Shown here: positions 7,332 to 9,450 of the stretch, piece by piece
Position numbering within the stretch: position 1 is the first letter of the stretch
Layout: each line of letters opens with the position of its first letter
Source of the DNA: Nanobdellota archaeon
Lineage (GTDB): Archaea > Nanobdellota > Nanobdellia > Woesearchaeales > GW2011-AR15
Direction: 5' to 3'
NCBI GenBank assembly: GCA_018815145.1
Contig: JAHIYL010000140.1
Coordinates: 1-9,450, forward strand
DNA: 9,450 nt
The notes under the pieces: model-generated
The model's input: only the letters and a program-made list of their open reading frames with translations
Databases searched by the model: none
Told to the model about the DNA's origin: nothing
Made by a program: the position numbers and the translations under genes

Positions 7332-8098
7332 ATTATTACCTTTACATGATTATCCATATATTGTATATATAATAATTTTTTCCCTTTTTCAATTTCAAAA
7401 TCCTCAACTTTGCATGAAAAATATGCTGTGAAACAGTCCTCATTGACACAAAATCCATTATCCGAATTTGTGTATGATACCTTTCTGAAAGTATCAAACT
7501 GGAAGATAGTGGTCTCCTCTGAAATGCATGCATTTTTGATGGTCCCATACAATTTTGGAATAGTCCCGAAATATGATACCAATGAAACTGTCCCCGGATG
7601 TATTATCCCTCCTTCATATCTTATCACAACCGGCTGTGAACTTTTTACCTTCACTAAATTGACCAAATTTGAATCAGATAAAAAATTTGTCTGGTCCGGG
7701 TCAACACCGACTCTCCACGTGCTTCTTGTTTCCATATCCAGTACATCAACATAGAATATAAAATCATAATTTTCCATACACCACATATCCTTATTATTTC
7801 TTGAAAGGTTCATGAGTTTTTTTGCATCAAGGACACCATGGAGCGAAGCATAATTGTTTGAAGTAACAGAATTCCCGACACTGACACAATTGGAATTTCC
7901 TAAGAATTTCTGGAAAAATGTCATATGGATATCATAATTCGAGAACTGTTCTTCAGATTTTGATGCATCAATCCTTGACTTGAAGAGAATAAAAAAAATA
8001 AAGAATACAAACAATACTACAAATACTGCAAATAGAGATTTGGTTGTCAGTGACACACCTCTCTTATTTTTCAAAATAATTCCTGAATTTTTCTTCAT
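7328..8098 (-). CDS. Pilin-like membrane protein (operon gene C)
   Basis: A 256-residue protein with a longer basic leader (residues 1-14, ending KNKRG), then VSLTTKSLF and a very hydrophobic, Phe-rich helix at about 19-39. The KRG before the helix fits a prepilin-type processing site after Gly14. The ectodomain has six cysteines, beta-rich character and ends in VKVII. The ATG at 8098 overlaps the end of gene B by 35 nt. There is no other Met before the helix, but a GTG at 8056 directly after AGAGGT is in frame. That start would remove the basic leader and the overlap, and I consider it less likely because the leader matches neighbouring genes. A weak GGATGA lies about 8 nt before the ATG. 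The family is not recognised; a minor pilin-like role is inferred. Confidence 0.85.
   Translation of the reverse strand: MKKNSGIILKNKRGVSLTTKSLFAVFVVLFVFFIFFILFKSRIDASKSEEQFSNYDIHMTFFQKFLGNSNCVSVGNSVTSNNYASLHGVLDAKKLMNLSRNNKDMWCMENYDFIFYVDVLDMETRSTWRVGVDPDQTNFLSDSNLVNLVKVKSSQPVVIRYEGGIIHPGTVSLVSYFGTIPKLYGTIKNACISEETTIFQFDTFRKVSYTNSDNGFCVNEDCFTAYFSCKVEDFEIEKGKKLLYIQYMDNHVKVII
7338..7343 (-). promoter_or_regulatory. Ribosome binding site of gene D
   Basis: AAAGGT on the minus strand, six bases before the ATG of gene D and inside the 3' end of gene C. It is a partial match to the archaeal GGTGA consensus and supports the start that forms the ATGA overlap. Confidence 0.5.
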
Positions 8099-8588
8099 TT
8101 TTTAAATCATCCACTATTTCTGACTCTGTCTTGTGAGACCATCCCTTATCCTCATTTTTTTTAATGTTTGAAAATTTATTGATATTCTCAATATCATACA
8201 TCCTTTTTTCATGCTCAATCTGCTGATGAGCTAAAGATTTAAACACAAATATAAGAAAAACAACTATTGCAGCAGCTGATATTATGGCCAATATATATCC
8301 AATTTTGTTAGAAGGTCTTTCATCGCTCTCATTGTTTTTTTTAGGGTCATACTCTTGGCAATCCTGATCATTCCCATGGCAATCAGGATCACAGACATCA
8401 TCATTTTGACCATCACAATAATTGTCACGTCCACCTGATTTACAGTCTCTGGAACAGGAATAAAATGTTTCGTAGGGTTCACAAATTCCATTACCACAGG
8501 CATTATCGAGTGCTCTGATCTTTGGTTCAATTGCAATAATTGTGAATATCAAAATCATCAGCATTTTAAAAGCTTTTATTTTTTTCAT
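8064..8588 (-). CDS. Single-pass membrane protein with Cys-rich ectodomain (operon gene B)
   Basis: The start at ATG 8588 was chosen because it follows the stop of gene A by one base and gives a normal secretory signal: MKKIKAFK, a hydrophobic core MLMILIFTIIAI, and possible cleavage near residue 26. A longer in-frame reading from 8714 would overlap gene A by 125 bases and adds unconvincing sequence. The mature 150-odd residues start with a Cys-rich ectodomain (31-77) of eight cysteines. It contains CGNGICEPYETFYSCSRDC, a motif typical of prokaryotic surface proteins (CGNGxCEPxExxxxCxxDC), then CDPDCHGNDQDC. A membrane helix (about 96-119) and a charged cytoplasmic tail of about 55 residues follow. 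This is a type I topology, unlike the pilin-like neighbours, so it may anchor the assembly or signal across the membrane (inference). Its 3' end overlaps gene C. Confidence 0.84.
   Translation of the reverse strand: MKKIKAFKMLMILIFTIIAIEPKIRALDNACGNGICEPYETFYSCSRDCKSGGRDNYCDGQNDDVCDPDCHGNDQDCQEYDPKKNNESDERPSNKIGYILAIISAAAIVVFLIFVFKSLAHQQIEHEKRMYDIENINKFSNIKKNEDKGWSHKTESEIVDDLKNEEKFRNYFEK
8358..8498 (-). other. Cys/Asp-rich ectodomain of gene B
   Basis: Residues 31-77 of gene B hold eight cysteines: one CGNGxCEPxE...CxxDC unit, then a shorter CDxxxDDVCDPDC...DQDC unit. The even count and acidic residues next to each Cys point to disulfides with possible calcium binding. The CDPDC core also occurs in gene A, and the related DPDC in gene E. 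Confidence 0.72.
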
Positions 8589-8589
8589 C

Positions 8590-9402
8590 CTATGCAAATC
8601 CCTGATTAAACCACAAAGGACAGTCAATATCAAATTTGTTGCAATCCAGATCGCATACACCATTGGCAAAATTTCCAATAAAATCAGGAGCATCGCCGAT
8701 ACAATCCAAATCACAATATTCGTCCTCTACCATATGTGTATCCGGATCGCAGATTTTGTCACCGCTTTCCAGACAATCAATATCATAAATACCTCCATTC
8801 TTAACAGAATTATAACAATCTGGATCACAATAATTATCAGCATCAATACTATTTATCACTCCATCCATATTAACATCAATACAATAGCTGATGCATACAT
8901 CTTTAACATATTCCCAATAGCATGCACTATCACATCTTGTGGTCATATCTGAATTTGCAATGCAACCAGGATCACATATCCTGTCAGACAAGTCACAATG
9001 AATATGTTCTGTCAGATATATGTTCCTTCCTTTATTGATCACATTTATCACTCCTGATGTTGTGAATGTGTTTGGAATTATGTTGTAGTTTGATACGATC
9101 AGTGTTTCTTTGATCAGTATGTCTTTTTTTGGAAAATACACTGAAAGCTGGTTATTTTCTATTGTTAATGTATATTCCTCAGAATCTTTGAAGGTCAGAT
9201 TAAAAAAAGAATCCACAGGAAAAATTGTTGACTTTTCGACTATATCTTTTATTGTATCATAAAAAACCTGGTATTCATCCTTGTGAATTTCTGATGCTTC
9301 CCAGAAAAAAATTCGTTTCAATGCAGTCATTGCAATAAAGCCTACAATCAAAAGCCCAATTATCATTACATAATTGATTACAGTAGCCCCTCTTTTTCGC
9401 AT
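8590..9402 (-). CDS. Pilin-like anchor with Cys/Asp-rich repeats and EF-hand loop (operon gene A)
   Basis: The first operon gene encodes 270 residues from ATG 9402. The TATA box lies about 26 bases before this ATG, so the transcript probably begins at the start codon. An in-frame TTG at 9420 would lie upstream of the expected transcription start. The N-terminus MRKRGATVINYV is class III-like (cleavage expected after Gly5), with a helix at about 8-28. Residues about 29-130 form an unrecognised, probably beta-rich, domain. Residues 136-261 are Cys/Asp-rich with 16 cysteines in repeated CDPDC/CDLDC units. They contain one EF-hand or dockerin-type loop (176-187). The product should be an extracellular, disulfide-rich, calcium-binding protein held by one helix. 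It could be a filament tip or minor subunit (inference). Its TAG stop is one base before gene B. Confidence 0.86.
   Translation of the reverse strand: MRKRGATVINYVMIIGLLIVGFIAMTALKRIFFWEASEIHKDEYQVFYDTIKDIVEKSTIFPVDSFFNLTFKDSEEYTLTIENNQLSVYFPKKDILIKETLIVSNYNIIPNTFTTSGVINVINKGRNIYLTEHIHCDLSDRICDPGCIANSDMTTRCDSACYWEYVKDVCISYCIDVNMDGVINSIDADNYCDPDCYNSVKNGGIYDIDCLESGDKICDPDTHMVEDEYCDLDCIGDAPDFIGNFANGVCDLDCNKFDIDCPLWFNQGFA
8620..8997 (-). repeat. Cys/Asp-rich repeat region of gene A
   Basis: Residues 136-261 of gene A carry degenerate units centred on CDxxC: ICDPGC, YCDPDC, YCDLDC and VCDLDC, with closing Cys in DIDC. Spacing between units varies (roughly 15-45 residues), so this is a divergent protein repeat and not a DNA tandem repeat. 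Sixteen cysteines make eight disulfides possible. Confidence 0.72.
8842..8877 (-). other. EF-hand/dockerin-type calcium loop in gene A
   Basis: The 12-residue loop DVNMDGVINSID (residues 176-187) has Asp at 1, Asn at 3, Asp at 5, Gly at 6, Ile at 8 and Asp at 12. This is a full dockerin-like calcium-binding loop. Only one copy is seen, whereas dockerins have two, so a cohesin-type partner is not implied. Confidence 0.75.
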
Positions 9403-9424
9403 GAGAATTGTAGAGTCCAAATAA

Positions 9425-9432
9425 TATATAAA
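9425..9432 (-). promoter_or_regulatory. Archaeal TATA box of the nine-gene operon
   Basis: TTTATATA on the minus strand, preceded by an A-rich CAAA that suits a TFB recognition element. Its centre is about 26 bases from the A of ATG 9402, the usual TATA-to-start distance in archaea. This predicts a leaderless transcript starting at or next to the start codon of gene A. No ribosome binding site is seen there, which agrees. Confidence 0.75.
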
Positions 9433-9450
9433 TTTGATGGTATTATCATA

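Noticed and set aside
8064..8714. A longer form of gene B starting at 8714
   Set aside because: It would overlap gene A by 125 bases. The added N-terminus is the out-of-frame shadow of gene A, while ATG 8588 gives a clean signal peptide and a 1-nt junction.
8542..8952. Plus-strand frame of 136 codons, Ile/Thr-rich
   Set aside because: It is antisense to the Cys/Asp-rich repeats of gene A. Its periodic composition mirrors those repeats.
1..9450. CRISPR array, tRNA/rRNA gene, insertion sequence or attachment site
   Set aside because: No regularly spaced DNA repeats, no tRNA-like cloverleaf, no transposase and no terminal inverted repeats were seen. Coding genes fill nearly all of the window.

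Overview
The window is AT-rich and looks archaeal, most likely from a small-genome DPANN-type lineage such as Woesearchaeota, Pacearchaeota or Nanoarchaeota. Three things point that way. There is a textbook archaeal TATA box (TTTATATA) about 26 bases before an ATG, which implies a leaderless transcript. There is a GGTGA Shine-Dalgarno of the archaeal type. Several proteins begin with class III (type IV pilin-like) signal sequences of the KKG/KRG/AQGS kind. The lineage is inferred from style, not from a marker gene.

Layout. A plus-strand gene of unknown function (3..1298) enters from the left edge with its 5' end missing. It converges, across 20 bases, on a nine-gene minus-strand operon that fills the rest of the window. 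In transcription order the operon is: (A) 9402-8590, pilin-like anchor with a cysteine/aspartate-rich repeat region and one EF-hand/dockerin-type loop; (B) 8588-8064, signal peptide, Cys-rich ectodomain, one membrane helix and a cytoplasmic tail; (C) 8098-7328, pilin-like; (D) 7331-6825, pilin-like; (E) 6777-4885, pilin-like anchor, Cys-rich region and a complete Hint (intein/hedgehog-type) autoprocessing domain; (F) 4871-2895, membrane-anchored von Willebrand factor A (vWA) protein; (G) 2893-2327, Cys-free cytosolic domain plus C-terminal membrane anchor; (H) 2325-1861, small Cys-rich pilin-like protein; (I) 1864-1319, pilin-like protein with the best class III signal pattern. Junctions are 1-nt gaps, ATGA overlaps, one 35-nt overlap, 13 nt before F, and a single real gap of 47 nt before E. 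E also has the strongest ribosome binding site.

How the parts could fit. Eight of nine products are predicted to present a domain outside the cell from a single N-terminal (or, in B, central) membrane helix. All eight carry cysteines, mostly in even numbers. G has no cysteine and probably faces the cytoplasm. This reads as one secreted or surface assembly, perhaps a type IV pilus-like filament with several minor subunits, a vWA adhesin and a self-processing Hint subunit. The Hint domain keeps the catalytic Cys, the TxxH motif and the terminal His-Asn, but the next residue is Lys instead of Cys/Ser/Thr. Cleavage or ligation to another nucleophile is therefore more likely than ordinary protein splicing. 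No assembly ATPase, platform protein or prepilin peptidase is encoded here. The function of the whole assembly is not known to me and is the most interesting thing in the window.
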